Assembly: GCA_964533735.1 (NCBI GenBank)
Contig: CAZHMD010000001.1
Location: 310,001 to 374,000 of the forward strand
Source of the DNA: UBA6107 sp964533735
Lineage (GTDB): Bacteria > Chloroflexota > Anaerolineae > Anaerolineales > Anaerolineaceae
Direction: 5' to 3'
DNA length: 64,000 nucleotides
Shown: positions 41,914 to 50,769 of the stretch, one piece after another
Layout: each line of letters opens with the position of its first letter
Position numbering within the stretch: position 1 is the stretch's first letter
The notes under the pieces: generated by a model
Database searches by the model: none
What the model saw: the letters and a program-made list of their open reading frames with translations, nothing else
Told to the model about the DNA's origin: nothing
Program-made: the position numbers and the translations under genes

Positions 41914-42681
41914 TTATTTTAAAACAATTCGTTTAAATCGTTCGATAAATAAGTTTTTTCCGGATTCATGGTCCAGATATGATCTTGCTTTCATTCGCTT
42001 ATAGAATTCATCTTTGTCACCTATTTGCGACCTGTGACAGCTTATGGCAGCCAATTTCTGCTCGATAAATTCCGAAATATCGATTACCAAATTTGGTTGA
42101 TTGGTTGCTGACAACCATACTTCTTCCGGGTTTACTGTCTGTGCGACAATACTTCCATCATCTGATACAGTGAAATGGGGGTTGCCTGCTGCAGGAAATG
42201 CTGCCCCCAATACTGCTTCTCCTGCAGCTCGATGATCTGGATGATTTATCCGATTTTCGAGAGTGACGTAATTCTGCGGGTCGCTTGTGATGATGATTTG
42301 AGGAGCTATTCGTCGGATGACGTTTACAATTTTTTCGCGCATTCTAAGGTCTGGAAATAGTTCACCATCTACGTAATCCAGGAATTCAACACTTTTGACC
42401 CTGATAAATTTTGCAGCCTCCAGTTGTTCTATCCTGCGGATTTGGCTGATGCGTTCGGGGTTTATTTCTTTTTCCTGTGATCCTTTTTGTCCGCTCGTTA
42501 ACAGGCAATAATGAATTTCATGCCCCAGGCTGGACCAGCGGATGAGAGATGCGCCGCAGAAAAATTCCGGGTCGTCGGGATGCGCCAAAATAACCAGTAT
42601 CCGTTTGGTTTCTGTCCACCCCTCATAATCCATAAGTTCTGAAGGAAATTTAACCGGGGTTACAATCGGCACAGCCGCCAT
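41914..42681 (-). CDS. PIG-L family deacetylase
   Basis: A 255-residue zinc-dependent N-deacetylase of the LmbE/PIG-L/MshB/BshB group. Zinc ligands: 'LAHPDDPEFFCGASLI' (His-Pro-Asp-Asp) and 'HPDHRAAGEAV'. Substrates in the group are N-acetylglucosaminyl lipids or thiol precursors. The site AHPDDPE has Pro where most read AHPDDE, a known variant. The start is doubtful: ATG 42681 overlaps the RicT gene by 31 nt, while ATG 42633 gives no overlap; neither has a strong ribosome site. Last gene of the nuo-mrp-ricT operon. Confidence 0.88.
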   Translation of the reverse strand: MAAVPIVTPVKFPSELMDYEGWTETKRILVILAHPDDPEFFCGASLIRWSSLGHEIHYCLLTSGQKGSQEKEINPERISQIRRIEQLEAAKFIRVKSVEFLDYVDGELFPDLRMREKIVNVIRRIAPQIIITSDPQNYVTLENRINHPDHRAAGEAVLGAAFPAAGNPHFTVSDDGSIVAQTVNPEEVWLSATNQPNLVIDISEFIEQKLAAISCHRSQIGDKDEFYKRMKARSYLDHESGKNLFIERFKRIVLK

Positions 42682-43564
42682 TCCCCTTATGCTCTTTAAC
42701 TTCGTTAGCTTTATTTGTCAAAGCTTCCAACTCGTCCGCTGGGCTAACGACATCTCTGTGGTATTCACGCCGGCCAAATTCAGCCAGTTCTACCACTATC
42801 ATCTGACTTAACGGATGGACATCGATCACTTTTCCTTCCCCATCGGGTGTGATAACCCGTTTATTCTTCTTCGGTAATAATTTCCTTGCTTCCACATAGT
42901 TTTCATATTCATAGATCAGGCAGCAGCGCAAACGTCCGCACATCCCTGTGATCTCCGTGGGAGTCAAGGATATACCTTGTTCCTTCGCCATCCTGATCGA
43001 TATCGAACTGAACTCAGTGATGAAACTGCAGCAGCAGCGTTTTTCCAGCCCGCATGCTCCCATCCCACCGTAATACTTCGCCACGTCCCTCGGTCCAATT
43101 TGCTTGACTTCCACCTGGGCAGGCGCAAATGCTTTTTGCATATCTCCCCTCAGGGATTTAAGCTCAGCCTTGTCTTCAGATTCACTGCTGAAAAAGATGG
43201 TTAACCGCGAACCATCATAACTGTATTCACACATGATGATCTTGATGCCTTGCAGGCGCAGCTCTTGCGCTCTTTTCCTGGCAGTTGTAACAACATCCAG
43301 TTCCTTGGCTTGCCAACTTTGTCGTTGCAGCAGATCTTTTGGGGTCGCCAGGCGGTCTATGATCTTCCAGGTTCCTTCTGGTGGAGCTGTCGGATCAGGG
43401 ACTATTGTCGCGATTTCGCCTAATTGCCATCCCCGGCTGGTTTCTACGATCACAACATCACCAATTCTGATAGTCCCGATCTTCCTTGCATCAAAATGGT
43501 AGATCTTTCCAACTTTAGAAAACCTCAATCCCACGACTTGTGGAGTTTGAATTGTATCCGTCAT
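42650..43564 (-). CDS. PSP1-domain protein, RicT/YaaT-like
   Basis: A 304-residue PSP1 domain protein. The Cys-rich core 'GACGLEKRCCCSFI' and 'GMCGRLRCCLIYEYENY' matches RicT (YaaT) of Bacillus, part of the RicA-RicF-RicT (Y-complex) that carries 4Fe-4S clusters and helps RNase Y mature mRNAs. The Cys residues are all present, so cluster binding is likely. It directly follows the Fe-S carrier Mrp (ATGA overlap), which fits a cluster-dependent protein. A hydrophilic, Cys-containing C-terminal tail ends it. Confidence 0.9.
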   Translation of the reverse strand: MTDTIQTPQVVGLRFSKVGKIYHFDARKIGTIRIGDVVIVETSRGWQLGEIATIVPDPTAPPEGTWKIIDRLATPKDLLQRQSWQAKELDVVTTARKRAQELRLQGIKIIMCEYSYDGSRLTIFFSSESEDKAELKSLRGDMQKAFAPAQVEVKQIGPRDVAKYYGGMGACGLEKRCCCSFITEFSSISIRMAKEQGISLTPTEITGMCGRLRCCLIYEYENYVEARKLLPKKNKRVITPDGEGKVIDVHPLSQMIVVELAEFGRREYHRDVVSPADELEALTNKANEVKEHKGNGGCADCNPG

Positions 43565-44634
43565 TTAATGGCTTCCTTTTCTGCCTTTAATAATGTGCTT
43601 TCATAGGCAGCAATACTTGCCTGTGCAGCGATTTTTTCCGTTATTTCCACAAGGGCTCTGGCAACTTCCAGGTCTGGTTGATCCATCACCACGGGTTTCC
43701 CGGTGTCACCACCAATTCGGATTAATGGGTCAATTGGAATGCTCCCAAGAAATGGTACAGCAAATTCCTTTGCCATCTGCTCTCCTCCACCTGAACCAAA
43801 AATATCCATCTTGGATCCATCTGGAGTGATCAGGTAACTCATATTCTCTACAATTCCGAGTACCGGCACATTCAACTCTCTAAACATCTGCAAGCCTCTG
43901 CCAGCGTCTTCTTGTGACACTTTTTGCGGCAAAGTTACAATTACTCCTCCGCTAAGCGGCAGGTTCTGCATCAAACTCAATGGTGCATCCCCGGTTCCCG
44001 GTGGTAAGTCGATGATCAGGTAATCCAGGTCTCCCCATTCCACGTCCGTCAGGAATTGCCTGATGGCTGTGTGAAGCATTGGTCCTCGCCAGATCAGGGG
44101 TTGATTAGCGCGTACCATGAATCCAATCGACATCATCTTAACGCCGTAGGTTTCAGCGGGGATCAACCTTCCGTCTCGTGGTGCTGGCAGGGAATCCACA
44201 CCCATCATCGTTGGGATGTTTGGTCCGTAAATGTCAGCATCCAATAAACCGACGCACGCGCCTTTCATTGCAAGAGCAACTGCCACGTTTACTGCAACAG
44301 TAGATTTTCCCACTCCTCCCTTTCCAGATGCGATTGCAATTGCATTGCGGATAGGGAGTTTTAACATTTCGCGTGTTTTTCCATCAGACGCCACTCGGGC
44401 GTCCATTACAACTTCCACGTTTTTCACACCCTCGATTGAAAGGATGGCATTCTTTACATCAAATTCAATTTTCTTTTTGAGGGGGCATGCCGGTGTCGTA
44501 AGGATGATTTTCAGTTTTACGCTTTCACCATTAATCTCAACATCCTCAACCATATTCAAGCTGACCAGGTCTTTATGTAGTTCCGGTTCCATAACCTGGC
44601 TTAGTTTTGCCATTATATTTTCAGTTTTTACCAT
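43561..44634 (-). CDS. Mrp/NBP35-family ATP-binding protein (Fe-S carrier) without the CxxC motif
   Basis: A 357-residue P-loop ATPase of the Mrp/ApbC type, which carries Fe-S clusters. N-terminal MIP18/DUF59 domain about 1-90, deviant Walker A 'GKGGVGKSTVAVN' about 107-119, 'LLDADIYGPNIPTMMG' and 'DYLIIDLPPGTGDA'. Where most members have CxxC after 'ENMS', this one reads 'ENMSYLITPDGSKMDIFG', so the bridging cluster ligands are missing. The upstream gene encodes a small protein with two CxxC motifs. TAATG and ATGA overlaps tie it to both neighbours. Confidence 0.92.
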   Translation of the reverse strand: MVKTENIMAKLSQVMEPELHKDLVSLNMVEDVEINGESVKLKIILTTPACPLKKKIEFDVKNAILSIEGVKNVEVVMDARVASDGKTREMLKLPIRNAIAIASGKGGVGKSTVAVNVAVALAMKGACVGLLDADIYGPNIPTMMGVDSLPAPRDGRLIPAETYGVKMMSIGFMVRANQPLIWRGPMLHTAIRQFLTDVEWGDLDYLIIDLPPGTGDAPLSLMQNLPLSGGVIVTLPQKVSQEDAGRGLQMFRELNVPVLGIVENMSYLITPDGSKMDIFGSGGGEQMAKEFAVPFLGSIPIDPLIRIGGDTGKPVVMDQPDLEVARALVEITEKIAAQASIAAYESTLLKAEKEAIK

Positions 44635-44981
44635 TATTTTTCCTGTGAGGAAATTGCATTGTTCCTCTTCTCAATGAATGTTTTAACATCTTTTACCGTT
44701 GTCCTGTACAGTTCTATCAGGTCTTCATCCGTGCCTTTGTAACGCTTAATGACCAACCTTGCGCATTGAGTACACCCCCGCATTGCTCGAAAGGAATCAG
44801 CTGTGCAACCCACACAGCCTGCAAGTTTGATCATTAATAGAGAAAATGCAATTTTTGCCTCGTCTGTTTGAGGCAAAGTGTCCACTTTCTTTACGATCTT
44901 TCCCCATTCTTTTCCGCGCATTTCGGCTAATGCGCCAATGGCTCGCATGGGAAATAAGAATTCTGTATCAGGATTATTCAT
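44634..44981 (-). CDS. Small protein with two CxxC motifs, unknown function
   Basis: Not recognised. A ~115-residue protein with one clear cluster of four Cys, 'GCVGCTADSFRAMRGCTQC' (about residues 56-74), the spacing expected for a Zn or Fe-S site, then a helical charged C-terminus. The start chosen is ATG 44981; a TTG three codons earlier is possible. It lies between nuoI (16 nt) and the Mrp gene (TAATG overlap), whose own CxxC is lost, so a role in cluster binding or delivery is an attractive but untested idea. Confidence 0.72.
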   Translation of the reverse strand: MNNPDTEFLFPMRAIGALAEMRGKEWGKIVKKVDTLPQTDEAKIAFSLLMIKLAGCVGCTADSFRAMRGCTQCARLVIKRYKGTDEDLIELYRTTVKDVKTFIEKRNNAISSQEK

Positions 44982-44997
44982 GCATCCCAATCTCGGA

Positions 44998-45585
44998 TCA
45001 ATTTACATTGGCTTTTACGGACCGCGCTTCTTCTTCGCGCCTGTAGTTTTCAGGTCGAATTTTAGCATAATAATCCAGTGGTTTGCCTAATTGGTCCTTG
45101 GAGTGAATGTGAGTGGAACCGCGGACATAGGTTGAGATCTCAAAATCATGGTCCATTTTTATTGCATCAAACGGGCAGAATTCAGCACACGAGCCGCAAT
45201 TCATGCATTTGTCCAGGTCTATATAAAATTCTTCTGACTGGGGAATTGGTTTCCCTGTCTCGGCATCCTTCTTGCGGGTGATCCAGATGCACTGAGTAGG
45301 GCACACTTTTGCACATATTCCACACGCGGTGCACCTGTACTTCTTTTCACCCTCCTCATTCAATTCATAAATTAAAAATGGGATTACCCTGAATTCCTCC
45401 GATGGCAGCAGCTGCTGCTCTGGATATTGGATCGTGAAAAGACCTGCCGATTCAGCAGATGACTTGATTTGTGTCAATTCAGAACTACTGGTCCGTTTGA
45501 TCTTATGTTTGAGATCATTAATATAAGTTGCAAAGAAGTGCCTGAGGGTAACAAATAGACCTTTAAATATACCCTTTCCGATCAT
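44998..45585 (-). CDS. nuoI: NADH-quinone oxidoreductase subunit I
   Basis: The 8-Fe ferredoxin subunit of complex I, which carries clusters N6a and N6b in the peripheral arm. 195 residues. Both 4Fe-4S motifs are complete: 'CTACGICAKVCP' and 'CMNCGSCAEFCP'. The N-terminal amphipathic helix 'KGLFVTLRHFFATYI' docks at the membrane. The start is ATG 45585, five bases after AAGGAG; the frame continues to 45609 inside nuoCD. No nuoH or other membrane subunit follows. Confidence 0.93.
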   Translation of the reverse strand: MIGKGIFKGLFVTLRHFFATYINDLKHKIKRTSSSELTQIKSSAESAGLFTIQYPEQQLLPSEEFRVIPFLIYELNEEGEKKYRCTACGICAKVCPTQCIWITRKKDAETGKPIPQSEEFYIDLDKCMNCGSCAEFCPFDAIKMDHDFEISTYVRGSTHIHSKDQLGKPLDYYAKIRPENYRREEEARSVKANVN

Positions 45586-45598
45586 GGTCTCTCCTTTT

Positions 45599-47344
45599 TC
45601 ATCGGTCAACTTCGCCTAAAACGATATCCACCGAACCCAGAATTGTCACTGCATCTGCAATTTTGGATCCCTTGCACATTTCCGCCAGGCTGGTTAGATT
45701 GATAAACGATGGCGCGCGAACATGATATCGCTTGGGATTTGGTTTGCCATCGGATACAACGTAAAAACCCAATTCGCCTCGAGGTCCTTCCACTCTGCCA
45801 TACATCTCTCCAACAGGTGGCCGCACGATATATTGCACTTTACCGTTCATCACCGGCCCTTCAGGAATTTGTTTCAAAACTTGTTTGAGGATGCGTAAAC
45901 TCTGCCGGATTTCGTCCAAGCGTATCAGGTAGCGATCATAAACGTCTCCATGTTGGCGGATACACACATCAAATTCCAATTGATCATAAATACCATAAGG
46001 GTCAGCTCGGCGGATGTCATAAGGGACACCGGAGGAGCGCAATAAAGGTCCCGCCACCGAGAATTGAATAGCCTGTTCGGAGGTTAAAACTCCCACTCCT
46101 TCGCAGCGCGTTCGCAGGATCTCATTTTCTGTCAGGTAGCGGTCGAGATCATCAATTTTTCGCGGCAGCCTGTCGTAAACGAGTTCGTGAATTTTCTTGA
46201 GAATCGCGTCGTTGATGTCGCGGACAACCCCACCGAACCTGAAGTAATTGCACATCATGCGTGAGCCGGAAACAGCCTCAAAAATATCAAGAATCAATTC
46301 GCGTTCTTCAAGCGCGTATAAAGCAGGGGTGAAATAGGCTCCAAGATCGTTGAGCAGAAAACCTATCGACATGGTATGACTCGCAATACGTGTTAACTCA
46401 GCCATCATCACACGAATGAATTCCGCCCGCTCTGGCGGTTTGATACCCATTAGTTTTTCTATCGTGGTGGCATACCCGAAGTTGTTGCTCATCGAGCTGA
46501 GATAATCCAACCGGTCTGTATAGGGCATATTCTGAAGGTAAGTATTGCGTTCGCCGATCTTTTCGTGATTCCGGTGTAAATATCCCATCGCCGGTTTTAG
46601 GTTTACGATGGTTTCGCCCTCCAGGACCACCACCATGCGGAAGACGCCGTGGGTCGATGGGTGTTGCGGACCAAGGTTGACGATCAGTTGATCAGTTTTC
46701 AATCCATCAGAGGAATCCGCCGCTTTCATTTGGAGGCTGTCGTAGATTCCCTGGTCAGCCTGAGGTTCGTACCCTTTTGGGTCAAACTGATGAGGGAATT
46801 GAACGTTATTGTCGTAAGGATTCAATGATTCGGTTAATACACCTTTCCCCTCCGGCCAACGGCTCTTAAAGGGTTTCACTTCATCCTCATAAAATGGTTC
46901 CTTCCAATCCTTTCTCAACGGATAACCCTCAAAACCCTCCCACATCAGGATACGGCGCAGGTCAGGGTGACCTGTGAATTTCACTCCAAATAAATCGTAA
47001 ACTTCCCGTTCCTGCAGTTCAGCTCCAGGATATAAAAGGGCTGCAGAAGGCACTTCAGGCGATGCCCTTCCAGTCATTACCTTTAGCTCAATTTCCTGGC
47101 CGCCGACAGACTTGTAAAGATGATAGATGACCTCTATCTGGTCATCAGGAAAATCGTCAACGGCTGTGATTGATGAAAAATAATCGTAATTTAATTCCTG
47201 ATTGATCCATTCGAGCACATTGATCAAATCATCTTTAACTATAATGATTCCCTTAAATCCAGGTCTATCATCCGTCCGCGAGGATTCTGGAAATTTTTTA
47301 ATGATCTTTGAATATACGTCAGGATTGGATGGCTTGTCACTCAT
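45599..47344 (-). CDS. nuoCD: NADH-quinone oxidoreductase, fused C-D subunit
   Basis: A 581-residue fusion. The N-terminal ~170 residues are the 30-kDa subunit ('ELQEREVYDLFGVKFTGHPD'); the rest is the 49-kDa subunit ('LGPQHPSTHGVFR', 'GYLHRNHEKIGE', 'SMSNNFGYA'), ending with the NuoD tail 'LGEVDR'. The Ni-binding CxxC pairs of hydrogenases are absent, so it is a complex I subunit and not a group 4 hydrogenase. The start has GGAGGTGA five bases before, and overlaps nuoB by eight bases (ATGAGTGA). Fused nuoCD is best known from gamma-proteobacteria. Confidence 0.94.
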   Translation of the reverse strand: MSDKPSNPDVYSKIIKKFPESSRTDDRPGFKGIIIVKDDLINVLEWINQELNYDYFSSITAVDDFPDDQIEVIYHLYKSVGGQEIELKVMTGRASPEVPSAALLYPGAELQEREVYDLFGVKFTGHPDLRRILMWEGFEGYPLRKDWKEPFYEDEVKPFKSRWPEGKGVLTESLNPYDNNVQFPHQFDPKGYEPQADQGIYDSLQMKAADSSDGLKTDQLIVNLGPQHPSTHGVFRMVVVLEGETIVNLKPAMGYLHRNHEKIGERNTYLQNMPYTDRLDYLSSMSNNFGYATTIEKLMGIKPPERAEFIRVMMAELTRIASHTMSIGFLLNDLGAYFTPALYALEERELILDIFEAVSGSRMMCNYFRFGGVVRDINDAILKKIHELVYDRLPRKIDDLDRYLTENEILRTRCEGVGVLTSEQAIQFSVAGPLLRSSGVPYDIRRADPYGIYDQLEFDVCIRQHGDVYDRYLIRLDEIRQSLRILKQVLKQIPEGPVMNGKVQYIVRPPVGEMYGRVEGPRGELGFYVVSDGKPNPKRYHVRAPSFINLTSLAEMCKGSKIADAVTILGSVDIVLGEVDR

Positions 47345-47999
47345 GGGTTTCACCTCCATCAGGTGTGGTTTCCACGATCTCAATAGGACGATGTGTTACC
47401 TGACGAATTTGTTTTAGTTTTCGCATGTCAATCAGATCAGGTCCAAGCACAGGCACTGGGATTGCAGCAACAGGATCTTTCTGATACCACCTGGTCTGTG
47501 GGATGCTTTCATTTTCGATTTTTTTCTGCAGAGTGATCAATCCATGTAATAGCGCTTGCGGTGTTGGCGGGCATCCCGCAATATACACATCTACAGGTAC
47601 AAACTGATCCACTCCAGGTACCACGTTGTAACCTTCTTTGAATGGACCTCCCCCGCTGGCGCATGCCCCCATCGCGATCACGTATTTTGGTTCTGACATT
47701 TGGTTGTATAAACGCACGATCTGCGGGATCATCTTTTTGGTGACCGTACCAGACACGATCATCACATCTGCCTGGCGCGGACTGGGTCGCATTACTTCCA
47801 TGCCAAATCGCGAGAGGTCATACCGGCTAGCCGCTGTACAGATCATCTCGATTGCACAACAGGCTAATCCGAACATCATCGGCCACAATGAATTACTCCT
47901 CGACCAGTTATAGATCTTGTCGAGGGTTGTCACAGCCACCTGCCGCCGTATTTCCGGTGGAATATCAATCAGTGGATTATTCAAACCTTGTTCGGTCAT
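47337..47999 (-). CDS. nuoB: NADH-quinone oxidoreductase subunit B
   Basis: The complex I subunit that holds cluster N2, the last in the electron chain. 220 residues. All four N2 ligands are present: the adjacent Cys pair in 'GLACCAIEM', 'GACASGGGPF' and 'AGCPPTPQALL'. AGGAGG lies just before the ATG. It is the first gene of the seven-gene minus-strand operon; nuoA, usually immediately upstream, is missing, and a divergent HTH gene is there instead. Confidence 0.95.
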   Translation of the reverse strand: MTEQGLNNPLIDIPPEIRRQVAVTTLDKIYNWSRSNSLWPMMFGLACCAIEMICTAASRYDLSRFGMEVMRPSPRQADVMIVSGTVTKKMIPQIVRLYNQMSEPKYVIAMGACASGGGPFKEGYNVVPGVDQFVPVDVYIAGCPPTPQALLHGLITLQKKIENESIPQTRWYQKDPVAAIPVPVLGPDLIDMRKLKQIRQVTHRPIEIVETTPDGGETHE

Positions 48000-48105
48000 T
48001 GTTAGCCTCCTGAAAACATATCCTTATATTCATTCTATCTTGCAAAAATCCTTTGTCAAGCGTATTATTAAGATAAATTTCTTTTGCTTAATTAAAGGTC
48101 TGATT

Positions 48106-48645
48106 ATGAAAACTAGCGATGTATTATTGGATTATCTGCTCAAATTTGGACCTTCACCGGTAGTAGATCTGTCTGCAGCCTTGGACTTGACCCCCGCTGA
48201 TATCCGTTATCAACTCAAATCCCTAATCTCTGCTGGACAGGTTCAATCCGTTCATCCAGTGTTTGCTCCTGCTCGGGGACGTCCTGCAAAAAAGTTTGAG
48301 GCTGTAACCCTTGTTCCAGCTGAAAATGCTATTAATCTTCTTGATTTATTCGCAGATCAAATTTTGATTGGGTTCTCAAAACTTTCCCCTGAAGAAGTCG
48401 CCCTAAGAATGTGGAAAAGGCTCAGAAAAAAACTCTTATTATCGTATTCCCCTTATGAAAAGGTAACCCGGATACTCAAATTCCTGGATTCAATTGGAGT
48501 AAAAACAACCTGGGAGGCAGGCAAATCTGGTCCAAAAATAAATGTGGTCCACAATCCTTATCAAACAAGCATGAATCCGCGAAAATCTCATATTCTCGCG
48601 GATTCAATAGTCAAATTGGCATTACAGGAAGCCGTTAGGGATTGA
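48106..48645 (+). CDS. Winged-helix DNA-binding protein (putative regulator)
   Basis: A 179-residue protein whose first ~70 residues form a winged helix of the ArsR/MarR type ('DLSAALDLTPADIRYQLKSL', 'VHPVFAPARGRPAKKFE'). The rest has no recognised domain. No signal or membrane segment. The start was set at ATG 48106, preceded by AAAGG; the frame is open to 47917, but that extension crosses the nuoB start. Divergent from nuoB with ~106 nt between, so it may regulate the nuo operon. Ends 7 nt from the convergent glmS stop. Confidence 0.75.
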   Translation: MKTSDVLLDYLLKFGPSPVVDLSAALDLTPADIRYQLKSLISAGQVQSVHPVFAPARGRPAKKFEAVTLVPAENAINLLDLFADQILIGFSKLSPEEVALRMWKRLRKKLLLSYSPYEKVTRILKFLDSIGVKTTWEAGKSGPKINVVHNPYQTSMNPRKSHILADSIVKLALQEAVRD

Positions 48646-48651
48646 TCAGGT

Positions 48652-50493
48652 TCATTCCACCGTAACGGATTTGGCGAGATTGCGTGGCTGATCAACATCA
48701 AGCCCTCGGAGTGAGGCGATGTGATACGCCAGCATTTGTAAGGGAATAACAGTCACAACCGGGCTCAACATCCAGGGGGTTTCAGGCACCCAGATCACTT
48801 GATCCACCAGAGTGGACACTCGCGTATCCCCATCGGTGGCGATGGCAATTACCTTGCCGCCGCGGGCTTTTGCCTGTTCGATCTGGCTTACCATCTTTTC
48901 ATACCAGGGGTCTTTTGTAGCAATCGCCAGGACTGGCATTTCCTCATCGATCAATGCGATCGGGCCATGTTTCATTTCGCCCGCAGGATATGCTTCTGCG
49001 TGAATATAGGAAATTTCTTTTAACTTCAACGCACCTTCGTATGCAATAGGCATATTGATCCCGCGTCCCAGGTAAAGCATGTCGCGCACATCCTTAATGC
49101 CCAGCGCAATCTCCTCGACGGATTCCTCACGGTCAAGGCATTGCCCTACCAATTCAGGTATAAACCGCAAATCATCAACCAGGTGCTTTCTGGTTTTACT
49201 TTCTATCACCCCGCGCAAATCAGCGAGCAACACAGCCAGCATATACAGGTCGACCAAAGGCGCCGTGAAGGCTTTCGTTGAAGCAACCCCGATCTCCGGA
49301 CCGGTTTGCATGGATATGTAGCCATCAGATACCCGCATGGCTTGAGATCCAATGGCATTCACGATCGACCACACAACAGCTCCCCGCTTTCGTGCTTCTT
49401 CCATTGCAGCCAATGTATCAGCGGTTTCACCTGATTGACTGATTGCAAGAACGACAGTGTGTTCATCAACGATTGGATCCCCGTACCTGAACTCCGACGC
49501 AATCTCGTTGCTGGTGGGAATCCGCGCTATTTTTTCAATCAGTATTCGTCCGACCATACCGGCATGCGAAGCAGTGCCGCAGGCTGTGATAATTACCTTG
49601 TCAATCTTTTTTGCTTTTTCTTTGGTCAGGTTTAATTCCGGCAACCTGATTTTCCCGTCCTCAAAATCCACTCGTCCAGCCAGGGTGTCGGTGATTGACC
49701 GAACCTGTTCATGGATTTCTTTTTGCATAAAGTGACGGTAATTTCCTTTTTCGGCAGAAACGGCATCCCACGCAACAGATGAAATCTGGGGTGTAACTGA
49801 CTCACCTTCCACTGTGGATATTTCCACACCAGTCTTCTTCACAACCGCCATTTGCCTTGATTCCAAAAATATCAAGCGCCGTGTATGCTCAAGGATGGCT
49901 GGGATATCCGAAGCAATGAAATTTTCATTTTGCCCAAGACCAATAACAACACCCCCTGCATTACCAATCCGTGCCGCAATGATCCGATCCGGTTCAAGTG
50001 TTGACATGACCACTACACCATGAGCGCCTTTAAGTCTGCTTAAGGTTTTACGTACAGCGGTCTCAAGATCCAGTCCAGATAGCATATATTTTTCAATCAA
50101 TTGCACAATGGTTTCAGTATCAGTATCCGATTGAAATTTGACGCCACTCTTGATTAATTCCTCTTTTAGTTCGATGAAATTTTCAACAATCCCATTGTGA
50201 ACGACAACAACTTTACCGGTACTTCCGAGATGAGGATGCGCGTTTCTGGCAGATGGTTCACCATGGGTGGCCCAGCGTGTGTGACCAATACCAACCTTGC
50301 CCACAATCGGGAGGGTTGATACCAATTGCTCCAGGTTGGCAAGTTTCCCAGCGTCCCGGCGCACTTCAATATTTCCGTTGGTAAGGACTGCAATACCAGC
50401 GGAATCATATCCTCGGTATTCAAGTTTTTTTAATCCGGTCAATACGATCGGAGTCGCATTCTTATTTCCAATATATCCAACTATTCCACACAT
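48652..50493 (-). CDS. glmS: Glutamine-fructose-6-phosphate aminotransferase
   Basis: Makes glucosamine 6-phosphate, the entry to amino-sugar and peptidoglycan synthesis. 613 residues. The Ntn glutaminase domain starts with the nucleophile 'MCGIVGYIG' (Cys after Met1 is removed), and 'GHTRWATHGEPS' is intact. Two SIS domains follow ('ACGTASHAG', 'SQSGETADTLAA', 'STKAFTAPLVDLY'). It ends 'PRNLAKSVTVE', the family terminus. GGAGG precedes the ATG, and a glmS ribozyme lies in the 5' leader, so expression should fall when glucosamine 6-phosphate rises. Confidence 0.97.
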   Translation of the reverse strand: MCGIVGYIGNKNATPIVLTGLKKLEYRGYDSAGIAVLTNGNIEVRRDAGKLANLEQLVSTLPIVGKVGIGHTRWATHGEPSARNAHPHLGSTGKVVVVHNGIVENFIELKEELIKSGVKFQSDTDTETIVQLIEKYMLSGLDLETAVRKTLSRLKGAHGVVVMSTLEPDRIIAARIGNAGGVVIGLGQNENFIASDIPAILEHTRRLIFLESRQMAVVKKTGVEISTVEGESVTPQISSVAWDAVSAEKGNYRHFMQKEIHEQVRSITDTLAGRVDFEDGKIRLPELNLTKEKAKKIDKVIITACGTASHAGMVGRILIEKIARIPTSNEIASEFRYGDPIVDEHTVVLAISQSGETADTLAAMEEARKRGAVVWSIVNAIGSQAMRVSDGYISMQTGPEIGVASTKAFTAPLVDLYMLAVLLADLRGVIESKTRKHLVDDLRFIPELVGQCLDREESVEEIALGIKDVRDMLYLGRGINMPIAYEGALKLKEISYIHAEAYPAGEMKHGPIALIDEEMPVLAIATKDPWYEKMVSQIEQAKARGGKVIAIATDGDTRVSTLVDQVIWVPETPWMLSPVVTVIPLQMLAYHIASLRGLDVDQPRNLAKSVTVE

Positions 50494-50517
50494 TCAAACC
50501 TCCAATAGTAAAAGAAC

Positions 50518-50708
50518 AACCAAAGACATTGATGGTCCAATTAAATGGTTCCTGATTACTGTTCAGTTTTTTGTGGGAAAGTGCAAACCCGTAGTGGGTC
50601 TGGAAGGCATCCGCTGATCTTTCGATTTTCCCGGCCTGGCCGGTTAACTCCATTCTGCAATGGAGAACCTTCATCCTCGTCAACCAGTAAAATACTGGTC
50701 CATGCGCT
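50518..50708 (-). ncRNA. glmS ribozyme/riboswitch in the glmS leader
   Basis: Reading the minus strand, a GCGC (from 50707) is followed by the hairpin ACCAGT-loop-ACTGGT (50699-50683), then at once by the invariant core TTGACGAGGATGAAGGTT (50683-50666) and GCGGATGCC (50614-50606). These blocks match the Bacillus glmS ribozyme in sequence, order and position relative to the gene. Cleavage would fall between A 50708 and G 50707, upstream of glmS. The family uses glucosamine 6-phosphate as coenzyme. The 3' limit is uncertain; about 200 nt separate the cleavage site and the ATG. Confidence 0.88.
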
Positions 50709-50769
50709 TGACTTTCCTTTATTAATGTTCGTAGAAATCTCCTATAAGCCTCCTTAAGTGGTTATGAGC

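Noticed and set aside
44998..47999. Reading nuoB-CD-I as a group 4 NiFe hydrogenase
   Set aside because: NuoD lacks both Ni-binding Cys pairs and ends with the NuoD-type tail.
50297..50683. Two frames across the glmS start and its leader
   Set aside because: They overlap the ribozyme and the conserved glmS N-terminus and have no recognisable protein features.
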